47,882 nt of DNA from 66-474 sp051961995. Its GTDB lineage: Bacteria; Pseudomonadota; Gammaproteobacteria; Xanthomonadales; Rhodanobacteraceae. The notes beneath the pieces are model-generated. The model did no database searches. It saw only the letters and a program-made list of their open reading frames with translations, and was not told the DNA's origin. The stretch is from contig JBQCCR010000059.1 of NCBI GenBank assembly GCA_051961995.1, positions 1 to 47,882 on the forward strand, written 5' to 3'. The translations under genes were made by a program, and so were the position numbers. Shown here in pieces: positions 26,087 to 32,932 of the stretch (positions are counted from its first letter, which is position 1; each line of letters begins with the position of its first letter).

Positions 26087-26950
26087 TCACGGTTGCACTT
26101 CCATGTCGAGCAGCAGACCCGAAGCCGCAGGCAAGGTCAAGCGCGCGGGGGCATCGCCCGCGAGCGCATTCAGGAAGGCCAATGCGTGCGCGTTGAGCGG
26201 ATTGTCCCGCGCGAGTTCCTGGGCGCGATCGGGAGTCGCCGCAATCGGCGCATGATTCGCTCGCAACGCCAGCGAAAAGCGCGGCAGCGATGCACCCTCG
26301 CCCGGCAACAACACCCACGCCGCACCGAATGCGCGCGTGGTGCGCGTCATCTCCGCCAGCGGACCGCTGGAGGCGATGTCGTAGGCTGCAAACAACACCG
26401 GCGTGTCGTCGGCCATCGCAAGCGTGGCGGCTTCCAGCAGGCCCGCGCCGAAGCTGGCGTGGTAGCCGGTGACCGCCGAGGAGCCGGCGGTGCACTGTGC
26501 GGCGATCGTCCAGTATCCGGCCGGCGCGTTGTGCACCGAGTTGTGGAACCTGGTCGGCGACAGTTCGTGCGGCGCGCTGGCGAGCGTCGCACACATGTAA
26601 TCGGTGACGGACAGCTCGCCGTGCGTGGAAGCGAATACGCAAGGCAGGTGGGCCGCGTCGCGCCGCGCCATCGCGCACGCCTGGCCTGCGATCTCGGCAG
26701 CCAGCAGCACGCTTTCCGGTGCGCGCCGGCGCTCGCCGGCAGGCAACGCGATCGCTGCAGGTCGGGCCGGCGCGTCTTCGCGCAGGCCCGCTTCACCGCG
26801 CAAAAGTGCGCGCAGCGAAGACCAGTCCGGCGCACCGCGCGTCCACGCGCCGATGCCGGCGATGGTCACGGTCAGCCGCGTTGGCGCGCGCCCGCGTGCA
26901 GGGTCTTCGGCGCGCTGCCCGCATTCGGTCGCGTCAATCAGCACCGCCAT
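26087..26950 (-). CDS. Ketosynthase-like chain-length factor (PF13723-type), pigment cluster
   Basis: A 287-residue partial thiolase-fold protein, only the N-terminal half of a ketosynthase. It keeps a cysteine near the expected site (C153 in AAQCTAGSS) and the HNSVHNAPAGYW segment typical of polyene chain-length-factor proteins. It lacks the HGTxT and GHT histidines, so it should not condense by itself and probably pairs with the full ketosynthase. Its ATG shares one base with the stop of that gene (TGATG at 26950), so equal, coupled translation is likely. A GTG near residue 28 could be the true start. Confidence 0.82.
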   Translation of the reverse strand: MAVLIDATECGQRAEDPARGRAPTRLTVTIAGIGAWTRGAPDWSSLRALLRGEAGLREDAPARPAAIALPAGERRRAPESVLLAAEIAGQACAMARRDAAHLPCVFASTHGELSVTDYMCATLASAPHELSPTRFHNSVHNAPAGYWTIAAQCTAGSSAVTGYHASFGAGLLEAATLAMADDTPVLFAAYDIASSGPLAEMTRTTRAFGAAWVLLPGEGASLPRFSLALRANHAPIAATPDRAQELARDNPLNAHALAFLNALAGDAPARLTLPAASGLLLDMEVQP

Positions 26951-28146
26951 CACGCTGCCTCCGCGCAGGCGAAGGCGAGGCACGCATTGTTGCCGCCGAA
27001 GCCGAACGAATTGGACAACGCGACATCCACGCGCTGCTCCAGCGGTTCCAGTGCAAGTCGGCCCTGCACGCCATCGAAGGGTTGTTCGCAATGGAGATTG
27101 GGCGGAATGAACCCTTGCTCGATCGCCAGCAACGCGAACACGGCTTCCAGCGCACCGGCCGCGCCCAGCGTGTGGCCGGTGAGGCCCTTGGTGGAACTGG
27201 CGCGCGTGTGCCGGGCGAACTCCGGCAGCAGCAATGCTTCCATCTGGTCGTTCTTGACCGTCGCGGTGCCGTGCAGGTTGATGTAGTCCACCTCGCTCGG
27301 CATGAGTCCCGCGCGCGCGAGCGCATCGTCGAGCGCGGCATGCGCGCCGCGCGCTTCCGGGTGCGGCGTGGACATGTGGTGCGCGTCGCTGGATTCGCCG
27401 TAACCGGTCAGGCGCGGTGCGCGTGGCGCCGCTTCAACGCGTTCCAGCACGGCGAACGCCGCGGCTTCGCCGATCGAGATGCCGTTGCGGCGTGCATCGA
27501 ACGGCCGGCACGGCTGTTTCGAAACCAGTTCCAGCGCACTGAAGCCGAACAGCACGCTGTCGCACAGCGTGTCCACGCCGCCGACCAGCGCGGCATCGGC
27601 GAGGCCAAGTCGAATCAGACGTTCCGCGCTGGCGAACACTTTTGCCGAAGACGAGCACGCCGTCGAAATGGTCAATGCCGGTCCGGCGATGCCGGTCGCC
27701 TCGGCCACGAACGCGGTCAGCGAATGCGGCGTGTGGATCGCCGGGCGGCGCAGGTCATCGGGAAAGCGGCCGTTCTCCAGCCGGCGATAAGCTTCCTCCG
27801 ACGCACCGATGCTGGCGGTGGAAGTGCCGAGGATCAGCGCCACCCTTTGCGCACCGTGGCACGCGATCACGCGCTCGACGGCATCGAGAATCCCGTCCTG
27901 CTGCAACCCCATCCAGGCCAGCCGGTTGTTGCGGCATTCCCAGTGCGAAAGTTCCCGCGGCAGCGGCGCAGCTTCCACGCCATTCACGCGACCGATGAAA
28001 CACTCCAGCGGCGCCGACGAGAAATCGTTCGCGCGCAGACCCCCGCGCTTGGCGCGCAACGCCTCGGCGTGCGCGGCCGCGCCGTGACCCAGCGCGGAGG
28101 TCGCGCTGTAGCCGGTGACGGCCAGGGGCGGTATGCGTTGCGGCAT
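26950..28146 (-). CDS. Beta-ketoacyl-ACP synthase (FabF/FabB-like), pigment cluster
   Basis: A 398-residue complete ketosynthase with the intact Cys-His-His triad: C164 in STACSSSA, H292 in LHGTATVKND and H325 in GLTGHTLGAAG, plus the conserved lysine K320. It elongates the aryl starter with malonyl units together with the chain-length factor encoded just downstream. It leads the minus-strand arm KS–CLF–GT2–flavoprotein and is divergent from the YdcF-like gene across 62 bp. Confidence 0.9.
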   Translation of the reverse strand: MPQRIPPLAVTGYSATSALGHGAAAHAEALRAKRGGLRANDFSSAPLECFIGRVNGVEAAPLPRELSHWECRNNRLAWMGLQQDGILDAVERVIACHGAQRVALILGTSTASIGASEEAYRRLENGRFPDDLRRPAIHTPHSLTAFVAEATGIAGPALTISTACSSSAKVFASAERLIRLGLADAALVGGVDTLCDSVLFGFSALELVSKQPCRPFDARRNGISIGEAAAFAVLERVEAAPRAPRLTGYGESSDAHHMSTPHPEARGAHAALDDALARAGLMPSEVDYINLHGTATVKNDQMEALLLPEFARHTRASSTKGLTGHTLGAAGALEAVFALLAIEQGFIPPNLHCEQPFDGVQGRLALEPLEQRVDVALSNSFGFGGNNACLAFACAEAA

Positions 28147-28208
28147 GGATTCGGCGGCGGATAAGGTGGTGAGGCAGTATAAGCGAGCGTCCCGATCCGA
28201 AATCCACC

Positions 28209-28913
28209 ATGTCGATCACGCTGCAGGTCCCTCGCCTGTTCCGCCGCGGTCCGTTCCGCTATCTGCGCGACGGCGACGTCTGGCATTCGCTGATCGTCAC
28301 CGCGCTGGCGTGCGCGCTGAGCGCAGGCGTGCTGTATCTGGTGTACCTGATCCGGGTGGTCGTGATCGCCGAACGCGCGCAGTGCCAATCGGAACCGGGC
28401 GCACTGCTGCTGGTGTTCGGGCGCAGGCTGGACGCGAACGGCCACCCTGGACACGAATACGTCGCGCGTCTGCAGCGCGCGCTGGAAATACTCATGCGCC
28501 AGCCTTCGCAGAAGCTGATGATGCTGGGTGGCGCGTCCGGTGCGCAGGTGAGCGAGGCCGCGGCCGGACTGGCATGGCTGCGCGCGCATGGCTTGCCGGG
28601 CGCTGTCGAGGTCACGCTGGAGCAGGCGTCCAACGATTCGCTGGAAAACCTGCGCCACGCGCGTTCGCTGCTGGGCGCGCCGCTGCCGCGCGTGATCCTG
28701 GTCAGCAGCCGCTATCACCTTGCGCGCTGCCTCGCGCTGGCGCGTGCGCTGGGTTTTCGCGCGCGGGTCTGCGCGGCGGAACCGCACCTGCGCTGGAGTG
28801 CGCGCATCGCGCGGCGGATCGCGCTGGAAGCCGGTTACCTGATGTGGCTGCAAACCGGCACGGCGTGGGCGCGCGTCATCCGGAACCAACGCATGCTTGC
28901 GCGCGTCACGTGA
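28209..28913 (+). CDS. YdcF-like (DUF218/ElyC-type) membrane-anchored protein
   Basis: A 234-residue protein with one membrane helix (about 27–47) and a Rossmann-like DUF218 domain: LLLVFGRRLDANG, the glycine strand LMMLGGASG, and NDSLENLRHAR, the family's N-x-x-x-E-N motif. Family members (YdcF, ElyC, SanA) are linked to envelope functions and, for YdcF, SAM binding; the role here is unknown. It is probably outside the pigment pathway although divergent from its ketosynthase. The ATG at 28209 follows a weak ribosome site. Confidence 0.8.
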   Translation: MSITLQVPRLFRRGPFRYLRDGDVWHSLIVTALACALSAGVLYLVYLIRVVVIAERAQCQSEPGALLLVFGRRLDANGHPGHEYVARLQRALEILMRQPSQKLMMLGGASGAQVSEAAAGLAWLRAHGLPGAVEVTLEQASNDSLENLRHARSLLGAPLPRVILVSSRYHLARCLALARALGFRARVCAAEPHLRWSARIARRIALEAGYLMWLQTGTAWARVIRNQRMLARVT

Positions 28914-28920
28914 TCGGCGC

Positions 28921-28945
28921 GCCCGCTTCGCTTCGTCGGGCCTAC
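28921..28945. repeat. Short GTAG-type palindrome after the YdcF-like gene
   Basis: GCCCG and CGGGC pair around CTTCGCTTCGT and are closed by CCTAC, i.e. GTAG on the minus strand. It lies 8 bp after the stop codon and may act as a transcript end or processing site. Confidence 0.45.
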
Positions 28946-29001
28946 CCATTAAGCTTGCGCGGCTGCATCAAGTCGTTTTGTCCTACAACAAGGGGAAGAG
29001 A

Positions 29002-29394
29002 ATGAAACGCATCCATCTCGTGCTGTTACTGCCGTTGCTGCTGGTATTGATGGCGTTTCGCCAGGCGCCGCTGGTGGATCCGCCGCCGATCGATGTGCCG
29101 GCCGGCATGAGCGATGCACAAGTCACCAATGCCATCGCCGATTCGCTGATGGCGCGCCACTGGACCATCGTCAAGCGCCTGCCGGGCGAGCTCGACGCCA
29201 CTTACGCGCCGCGCGATTTCAGCGTGACCATCGCGGTGCATTACACGCTGCAGCAGATCCAGATCAATTACGTGGACAGCAACAACCTGAAGTACGAGGT
29301 GAAGAACGGTGTGCGCTACATCCACACCAATTACGCGAGCTGGATCCAGAATCTGGTGAGCGACATCAAGAGCCGACTGGTGATGGCGCAATAG
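29002..29394 (+). CDS. Small exported protein of unknown function
   Basis: A 130-residue protein with a clear N-terminal signal sequence (MKRIHLVLLLPLLLVLMAF). No lipobox cysteine is seen, so it is probably periplasmic, or held by its signal anchor. The mature part has no domain I recognise. It contains aromatic/asparagine-rich stretches (NYVDSNNLKYEV, YIHTNYASWIQNLV) reminiscent of small xanthomonad lipoprotein-like proteins. A strong ribosome site (AGGGGAAGAG) fixes the ATG at 29002. It is separated from hemF by a multi-hairpin repeat. Confidence 0.72.
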   Translation: MKRIHLVLLLPLLLVLMAFRQAPLVDPPPIDVPAGMSDAQVTNAIADSLMARHWTIVKRLPGELDATYAPRDFSVTIAVHYTLQQIQINYVDSNNLKYEVKNGVRYIHTNYASWIQNLVSDIKSRLVMAQ

Positions 29395-29409
29395 GCCGGC
29401 ACCGTCGCA

Positions 29410-29485
29410 CTGAGCGCAGGGGCGAAGCCCCGGAGTCGAAGTGCTGAGGTGCTTCGACTCCGCTTGCTGCGCAAGCTACGCTCAG
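29410..29485. repeat. Cruciform-type multi-hairpin intergenic repeat
   Basis: Three nested or adjacent hairpins lie in 76 bp. GGGGC-GAA-GCCCC is at 29419–29431. A perfect 10-bp stem, GGAGTCGAAG and CTTCGACTCC (29432–29441 with 29452–29461), follows. GCTTG and CAAGC close at 29462–29476. The outer arms CTGAGCG and CGCTCAG enclose all of them. It ends 30 bp before the hemF start, so it would be in the hemF leader if hemF is transcribed from upstream. Confidence 0.65.
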
Positions 29486-29515
29486 CACGAACGGATTTCG
29501 TACTTTCCGATTCAC

Positions 29516-30418
29516 ATGCACGAACACATCCAGGAAGTAGACGCCTACCTGCGCGGTTTGCAGGATCGCCTGTGCGCCGCGCTGGAGCAGGCGGACGGCA
29601 GAACGCGCTTCGGCGAGGACGCCTGGACGCGTGCTTCCGGTGGCGGTGGCCGCACGCGCGTGTTGAAGGATGGCGTGGTGTTCGAGCAGGCCGGCGTCGG
29701 CTATTCGAAAGTGTTCGGCGACACCCTGCCGCCCTCGGCCAGCGCGCACCGCCCGGAACTCACCGGCCGCTCGTGGACGGCCAGCGGCGTGTCGCTGGTG
29801 GTGCATCCGCGCAATCCCTATGTGCCGACCGCGCACATGAATGTGCGTTTCTTCGAGGCGCGCAAACCGGATGCCGAACCGGTATGGTGGTTCGGCGGCG
29901 GCTTCGACCTCACGCCGTTCTATCCGTTCGACGAGGACTGCGTGCACTGGCACACGGTTGCGCGTGACCTGTGCGCGCCGTTCGGTGCCGAGGTCTATCC
30001 GAAATACAAGAAGTGGTGCGACGAGTATTTCTTCATCCGCCACCGCAACGAGGCGCGCGGCATCGGTGGCCTGTTCTTCGATGACTTGAACGCATGGGAT
30101 TTCGAAACGTGCTTTGCGTTCCAGCGCGCGGTGGGGGAAGGCTTCCTGGATGCCTATCTGCCGATCGTTCAACGACGCAAAGACATGCCCTACGGCGAAC
30201 GTGAGCGCGAATTCCAGTTGTACCGCCGCGGCCGCTACGTGGAATTCAACCTGGTCTACGATCGCGGCACGCTGTTCGGCCTGCAATCGGGCGGCCGCGC
30301 CGAATCCATCCTGATGTCGCTGCCGCCGCGCGTGCGCTACGAATACGGCTACGCGCCGGACGCGGGGAGTGCGGAAGCGAAACTCGCGGAGTATTTGAAG
30401 GCGAGGGATTGGGTGTAG
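29516..30418 (+). CDS. hemF: Oxygen-dependent coproporphyrinogen-III oxidase
   Basis: Converts coproporphyrinogen III to protoporphyrinogen IX with O2, late in haem synthesis, in the cytosol. The 300-residue length matches E. coli HemF. Family blocks are intact: GGGGRTRVLKDG, the substrate-side PRNPYVPTAHMNVRFFE with its histidine, WWFGGGFDLTPFYPF, the KKWCDEYFFIRHR segment, and EFNLVYDRGTLFGLQSGGR. The start at 29516 (MHEHIQEVDAYL) gives the normal N-terminus; the open frame continues upstream to 29441 through repeat DNA. The ribosome site is poor. The stop TAG belongs to a GTAG palindrome. Confidence 0.95.
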   Translation: MHEHIQEVDAYLRGLQDRLCAALEQADGRTRFGEDAWTRASGGGGRTRVLKDGVVFEQAGVGYSKVFGDTLPPSASAHRPELTGRSWTASGVSLVVHPRNPYVPTAHMNVRFFEARKPDAEPVWWFGGGFDLTPFYPFDEDCVHWHTVARDLCAPFGAEVYPKYKKWCDEYFFIRHRNEARGIGGLFFDDLNAWDFETCFAFQRAVGEGFLDAYLPIVQRRKDMPYGEREREFQLYRRGRYVEFNLVYDRGTLFGLQSGGRAESILMSLPPRVRYEYGYAPDAGSAEAKLAEYLKARDWV

Positions 30419-30432
30419 GAGCGCGCGATCGC
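30415..30432 (+). repeat. GTAG palindromic element on the hemF stop codon
   Basis: GTAGGAGCGCGCGATCGC, whose TAG is the hemF stop. GCGATCGC is self-complementary. It belongs to the same GTAGnAGCGCG family as the copies at 32771, 34350 and 37055. Confidence 0.55.
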
Positions 30433-30461
30433 TTGACCAGATAGAGCGCCGCCTCACCGCT

Positions 30462-30573
30462 CGTCATTCCGGACGGGGCGCAGCCGCGATCCGGAATCTG
30501 CTTTCCCTACTCGACGACAAAGCAGATTCCGGGTTCCGTTCGCAATGAATCCGCAAACGGCCCCGGAATGACG
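30462..30573. repeat. 112-bp palindromic repeat with nested arms (CGTCATTCCGG type)
   Basis: The outer arms CGTCATTCCGG (30462–30472) and CCGGAATGACG (30563–30573) are perfect. Inside is a perfect 14-bp inverted repeat, CCGGAATCTGCTTT with AAAGCAGATTCCGG (30491–30504 and 30519–30532). It shares its ends and size with 37152–37267, so both are copies of one element family. Confidence 0.7.
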
Positions 30574-30601
30574 GCGACGATGCAATCGCCTGCGAGCAGC
30601 C

Positions 30602-30668
30602 CGTAGGCTGGGCTGACAAGCCCAGCGTTGTTCATCGCATGTTGCTGGGCTTTGCAGCCCAGCCTACG
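30602..30668. repeat. 67-bp palindrome with 13-bp arms (CGTAGGCTGGGCT type)
   Basis: CGTAGGCTGGGCT and AGCCCAGCCTACG pair perfectly around a spacer that includes GCTGGGC and GCAGCCC. The right arm runs into the last codons and stop of the VOC gene (30664–30666 is its stop), so the repeat overlaps a gene end. Confidence 0.65.
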
Positions 30669-31050
30669 AGTTAATCCACCGATTCGCGTTCTCGGCGAAT
30701 CCCGGCCGCTGCACACGCACCACGCAGAAGCGCTGGCCGGTGGGCGCCTGCATCACCACCCATCGCTCCAATCGCTTGAACACTGTCGCGCCGAGTTTCT
30801 CCAGCCGCGCCACTTCGGCTTCGATGTCGTCCGCTTCGATGTCCAGGTGCACGCGGCTTTCGTGCTCGACGCGCTGGAGCTGCACCATCGGCTGGTCCGG
30901 CGGCGTCGCGAGCTGCCGGTAGTTGTCGCGGCTGCCCGGATGATCCATGTCCACCCGCCAGCCCAACGCGGCGGCCCAGAAGCGGGCCGCCGCGTCAATG
31001 TCTTCAACCTTGCAATCAATCTGCAGCGAGCACAGGCGTGAGTGATGCAC
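30664..31050 (-). CDS. VOC-family (glyoxalase/dioxygenase-fold) protein
   Basis: A 128-residue protein of the vicinal-oxygen-chelate fold: the SLQIDCKVEDIDAAARFWAAALGW opening, the VHLDIEADDIEAEVARLEKLGA beta-alpha unit and the VVMQAPTGQRFCVVR closing strand. Family members include glyoxalase I-like and fosfomycin-resistance-like enzymes; the substrate here is unknown. The GTG at 31050 is the start that best fits the fold and lies 1 bp after the stop of the upstream M28 peptidase gene, so coupled translation is likely. Its stop lies within a palindrome. Confidence 0.78.
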   Translation of the reverse strand: MHHSRLCSLQIDCKVEDIDAAARFWAAALGWRVDMDHPGSRDNYRQLATPPDQPMVQLQRVEHESRVHLDIEADDIEAEVARLEKLGATVFKRLERWVVMQAPTGQRFCVVRVQRPGFAENANRWINS

Positions 31051-31051
31051 C

Positions 31052-32734
31052 TCAGTGGCCCATCATCTTCACGCGCTTGGCGCGAAACTCGCTGTCCTTG
31101 TTCCATTGCGGCCACTGCTGGCTGTTGGCGAGTTCGTGGCCGACTTCGTACAGCGCCTGGGCGTCTTCAACCACGCCCGAGAAATCCCAGTCCGGATCGA
31201 AGTTGTCCTGTGGCGTGTGGTAGCGATGCGCGGTGTAGTCCGCCAGCGCGGCATTGCCGGCGGCGGTGCCGCCTTTCACCTTGTCGTTGCCGGTCTGCGT
31301 CATCAGTGCGGGCACGCCGGCTTTCGCAAAGCTGAAATGATCGGAGCGGAAGTAGAAGCCGTTCTCCGGCGTGGCGTCCGGGCTGGCGTAGCGGCCCTGC
31401 TTCTTCAGCGCCGCTTTCAGCATGTCCTCCAGTTGCGACTGCCCGCTGCCGATGATCTGCACGTTCTTCGTCGGGCCGATCACGTCCATCGCGTCCATGT
31501 TGATGTCGGCGACGGTCTTGTCCAGCGGGAACACCGGATGCATGGTGTAGTAGAGCGAACCGAGCAGGCCGGATTCCTCCAGCGTGTCGGCGATGAACAG
31601 CACGCTGCGCTCGGGCTTCTGCTTGGCGAACGCACCGGCAAGTTCCAGCAGCGCGGAAATACCGGTGCCGTTGTCAATCGCGCCGTTGAAGATCTGGTCG
31701 CCTTTCAATTTCGGATCGCGGCCGAAGTGATCCCAGTGCGCCGAATACACGATCACCTGATCGGGATATTTCGTTCCCTTCACCAGCCCGAGCACGTTGT
31801 TGGCGCTGCCGTGTTCGATCGAGCTGTCGAAGGCGATGGATGCCTTGGCATTCAGGGCGACCGGCTTGAAGCCGCGATGGTCAGCGGCGGCTTTCAGCTT
31901 GTCGAAATCCAGCCCCGCCTTGGCGAACAGGCGGCGCGCGCCATCGGTGGTGATCCACGCCGCGACCGGCACGCGCGGCGCGGGATCCTCGCTTGCAGGC
32001 AAATTGAGCTGCGGACCGGTCCAGCTGTTCTTCACCACCGTCCACGGATAACCCGCGGCCTCGGTGTCATGCACGATCACGCACATGGCCGCGCCGGCGC
32101 GCGCGCATTGCTCGTATTTGTAGGTCCAGCGGCCGTAGTAGGTCATGGCGCGGCCCTTGAACAGGTTCGGGTCGTGGTCGCCGAAACCGGGATCGTTGAC
32201 CAGCACGATCACGGTCTTGCCCTTGACGTTCTGGCCGGCGTAGTCGTTCCACTGGTATTCCGGCGCGTCCACGCCGTAACCCAGGTACACGACCGGCGAA
32301 TCCTTGATCGAAACGTGCGGCTTGTCCTGCGGGTCGTAGGCGACCATGTCGCTGCCGTACGCGAACGATTGCGTGCCGCCGCCCTCGTTGACTTTCAACT
32401 TCAAGGTGCCCTTGTCCTGCACCGTGGCCGAAACCGTCGGCACGCTCTGGAACCATGAGCCGTTGTTGCCGGGCTGCAAACCGAGTTTCTTGAACTGCTC
32501 GACGATGTACGCCGTGGCGCGTTTCTCACCCTCCGTGCCGGGCTTGCGGCCCTCCATGGTGTCGGAGGAAATCGCCTTGTCGTAATCGCGGAAGCCTTGC
32601 GCGGTGATCGCGGACGTAAACGGCGCGGCTTGCGCAGGGGCGCTGCCGTTCGACGCGGGGGGCGTGTTCGCGGTTTGTGCGGAAGCCGCGAAGCACGCGG
32701 CGGCGATGAAGACGGGCAGAACGATGCGGCGCAT
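31052..32734 (-). CDS. Secreted M28-family metallopeptidase with PA-domain insertion
   Basis: A 560-residue exported aminopeptidase-like protein. The signal peptide is at residues 1–19. A protease-associated (PA) region covers about 130–270 and the M28 zinc domain about 305–545. The metal and catalytic set is visible in order: H333 (SAHWDHFG), D354 (GAIDNGTG), E386/E387 (TLEESG), the acidic pair in NMDAMD (D414/D417) and H506 (HRYHTPQD). It is likely periplasmic or secreted and cleaves N-terminal residues of peptides; the specificity cannot be read. AAGGAG precedes the ATG. It is divergent from the second M28 gene across 198 bp and leads a pair with the VOC gene. Confidence 0.88.
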   Translation of the reverse strand: MRRIVLPVFIAAACFAASAQTANTPPASNGSAPAQAAPFTSAITAQGFRDYDKAISSDTMEGRKPGTEGEKRATAYIVEQFKKLGLQPGNNGSWFQSVPTVSATVQDKGTLKLKVNEGGGTQSFAYGSDMVAYDPQDKPHVSIKDSPVVYLGYGVDAPEYQWNDYAGQNVKGKTVIVLVNDPGFGDHDPNLFKGRAMTYYGRWTYKYEQCARAGAAMCVIVHDTEAAGYPWTVVKNSWTGPQLNLPASEDPAPRVPVAAWITTDGARRLFAKAGLDFDKLKAAADHRGFKPVALNAKASIAFDSSIEHGSANNVLGLVKGTKYPDQVIVYSAHWDHFGRDPKLKGDQIFNGAIDNGTGISALLELAGAFAKQKPERSVLFIADTLEESGLLGSLYYTMHPVFPLDKTVADINMDAMDVIGPTKNVQIIGSGQSQLEDMLKAALKKQGRYASPDATPENGFYFRSDHFSFAKAGVPALMTQTGNDKVKGGTAAGNAALADYTAHRYHTPQDNFDPDWDFSGVVEDAQALYEVGHELANSQQWPQWNKDSEFRAKRVKMMGH

Positions 32735-32770
32735 GGGGCTCTCCTTGCGGTGGGCGCAAACGGCAGGAGG

Positions 32771-32794
32771 CTGCTTGCAGGCGAGCGCTCCTAC
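32771..32794 (-). repeat. GTAG palindromic element (inverted orientation)
   Basis: On the minus strand it reads GTAGGAGCGCTCGCCTGCAAGCAG. It has the self-complementary core GAGCGCTC and CTGC-TT-GCAG. It lies in the divergent promoter gap of the two M28 genes. Confidence 0.55.
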
Positions 32795-32932
32795 AGACGA
32801 ACGACCAGTTTAGAGCCTGCGCGCGCGAACGGCATGTTGCAGCGCACGTATGACGAAAGTCCTGCATGGATTGGCCTGCATATCACGCCGCGAAAGGTTA
32901 GGCTTGCATGATCCCGCCGCGAGGAACCCGCC

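Noticed and set aside
26085..26678. Longer start for the GT2 glycosyltransferase (frame open back to 26678)
   Set aside because: The extra ~198 residues overlap the chain-length-factor gene and are Arg/Ala-rich without GT likeness. The ATG at 26084 starts exactly at the conserved first strand.
28914..29001. N-terminal extension of the small exported protein to 28897
   Set aside because: The extension would run through a palindrome, overlap the previous gene and bury the signal peptide. The strong ribosome site fixes ATG 29002.
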